Assembly (NCBI GenBank): GCA_036517115.1
Contig: DATDYB010000010.1
Location: 1 to 57,701, forward strand
Direction of reading: 5' to 3'
Source of the DNA: DATDYB01 sp036517115
GTDB lineage: Bacteria; Patescibacteriota; Minisyncoccia; Phycocordibacterales; PALSA-1337
DNA length: 57,701 nt
Every line of letters starts with the position of its first letter. The stretch's first letter is position 1. Below are positions 57,219 through 57,701 of this stretch, piece after piece. The notes beneath the pieces are model-generated. The model saw only the letters and a list, made by a program, of their open reading frames with translations. It did not search any database and had not been told where the DNA came from. A program made the position numbers and the translations under genes.

Positions 57219-57461
57219 TTATTTATCCGCGAGTTCTTCAAGGGCAGGGCGGTATTCGTTAATGAATTTGTCAGTCCAACCGAGGAGTTCTTTGTCTACA
57301 ACGGTTGACTCAGACTTCTTTATTTTCTTGATGATCTTTATCTCAAAAGGAGAAGAAATTGTTTCTATTTCATCTTCCATCCCAATCATCGCGATCTCAC
57401 GGTCTTTTTTTGTGAGCGTTACTCCCACAGAAGATCCTATTTTTATGAGTTTTTGAGCCAT
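57219..57461 (-). CDS. AbrB/MazE-like antitoxin of the Doc toxin
   Basis: 80 aa. AQKLIKIGSSVGVTLTKKDR is the AbrB-like first strand pair (K-I-G-x-S-x-G-V-T-L), followed by a strand with SSPFEIKIIKKIKK and a C-terminal helical tail (LLGWTDKFINEYRPALEEL) that would mask the toxin. Doc is more usually paired with Phd, so an AbrB-type partner is a variant arrangement. Two TATAAT-like boxes lie upstream on the minus strand (57477-57494). Confidence 0.8.
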   Translation of the reverse strand: MAQKLIKIGSSVGVTLTKKDREIAMIGMEDEIETISSPFEIKIIKKIKKSESTVVDKELLGWTDKFINEYRPALEELADK

Positions 57462-57514
57462 ATTTTTGTTATTTATTATAATACTATTATAATGTTTTAA
57501 AGGTTTCGCACAAC

Positions 57515-57544
57515 TTGACTTTTATATATAAACCATGGTATAAT
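57515..57544 (+). promoter_or_regulatory. strong plus-strand promoter facing the IS
   Basis: TTGACT (57515-57520), 18-base spacer, TATAAT (57539-57544). Transcription would run through the IS end at 57577 antisense to the transposase. The original target gene may lie beyond the IS. Confidence 0.7.
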
Positions 57545-57576
57545 AGTAACCAGTAAAGTACCCTACACGGAGCCCC

Positions 57577-57701
57577 GAATCCGAACACCTGAGTTAAACT
57601 AATAATTTCTTTTTCATCATACCACGCACCCGTGGTTTGTTTTGTTTCTGGAGCTCACGTGCGAATGCCTCACGAGGAGTTTTGAAGCGGAGACACTCCA
57701 T
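57577..57701 (-). mobile_element. IS30-like insertion sequence, right part cut by the window edge
   Basis: It begins with the terminal inverted repeat GAATCCGAACACCTG (57577-57591), identical to the one at the left edge read inward. A transposase C-terminal frame follows on the minus strand three bases later. The element continues past 57701. Confidence 0.75.
57594..57701 (-). CDS. IS30-like transposase, C-terminal fragment
   Basis: The last 35 codons of a minus-strand frame: MECLRFKTPREAFARELQKQ, then NKPRVRGMMKKKLLV and a TAA at 57594. The R-F-K-T-P-R-E-A-F pattern fits the end of IS30-type transposases (usually L-x-Y/F-R/K-T-P-x-E-x-F). The DDE core is off the right edge. The internal Met at the window end is not taken as the start. 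Confidence 0.6.
   Translation of the reverse strand: MECLRFKTPREAFARELQKQNKPRVRGMMKKKLLV

Overview
The window looks like a chromosomal contig from a Patescibacteria (Candidate Phyla Radiation) bacterium, most likely of the Parcubacteria type. The grounds are compact, often shortened housekeeping proteins, a Parcubacteria-style type IV secretion cluster with a PrgI-family protein and a split VirB4, small genes with little biosynthetic capacity, and standard TGA stops. The lineage is an inference from gene content; no marker was aligned. Both edges lie inside copies of one IS30-like insertion sequence with matching terminal inverted repeats, so the contig probably ends where the assembly broke at a repeated element.

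Positions 1-5230 form an accessory region. It holds two short operons of small or poorly known genes (333-1816 and 3734-5180). Each ends in a clear terminator, and three of their internal gene junctions carry a stem-loop abutting a type III hammerhead ribozyme (992-1050, 3953-4032, 4668-4718). Between the operons lie a PycTM-like membrane protein, a pair of structured repeats and a divergent TrmB-like regulator. This self-cleaving punctuation of operons is the most striking signal in the window. A PIN/AbrB toxin-antitoxin pair follows (5251-5888).

Positions 5900-19500 carry information-processing and repair genes: xth, rpsO, a NYN nuclease, pnp without an S1 domain, a DksA-like protein, comM, a LysM/M23 peptidase, a UvrD-type helicase and rsmA. 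A heptapeptide-repeat protein, an unidentified minus-strand structured RNA (9162-9424) and several dispersed palindromic repeats lie among them. Positions 19995-32190 are a long same-strand operon for a type IV secretion or pilus-like envelope machine: TSP3-repeat protein, signal-peptide protein, VirB6/TrbL-like protein, PrgI, split VirB4, VirB2/TrbC-like pilin and accessory membrane proteins.

Positions 32183-36578 are the replication-origin neighbourhood (yidC, rnpA, rpmH, dnaA, dnaN), with DnaA-box-like sites on both sides of dnaA. After it come a class A penicillin-binding protein, tyrS, the ruvC-yebC-ruvB cluster, a 6S-like RNA, pilB, tsaE, polA without a complete proofreading domain, a candidate small RNA, holA, a pyrC/pyrD pair, tRNA-Lys, envelope genes, mutM interrupted in frame by a palindromic repeat, and a Doc-type toxin-antitoxin pair.

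Two scales of non-coding structure recur. Many housekeeping genes have a -10 box 4-10 bases before the start codon, which predicts leaderless mRNAs. Intergenic space is occupied by at least three families of hairpin-forming repeats whose stems differ in sequence between copies while staying self-complementary.
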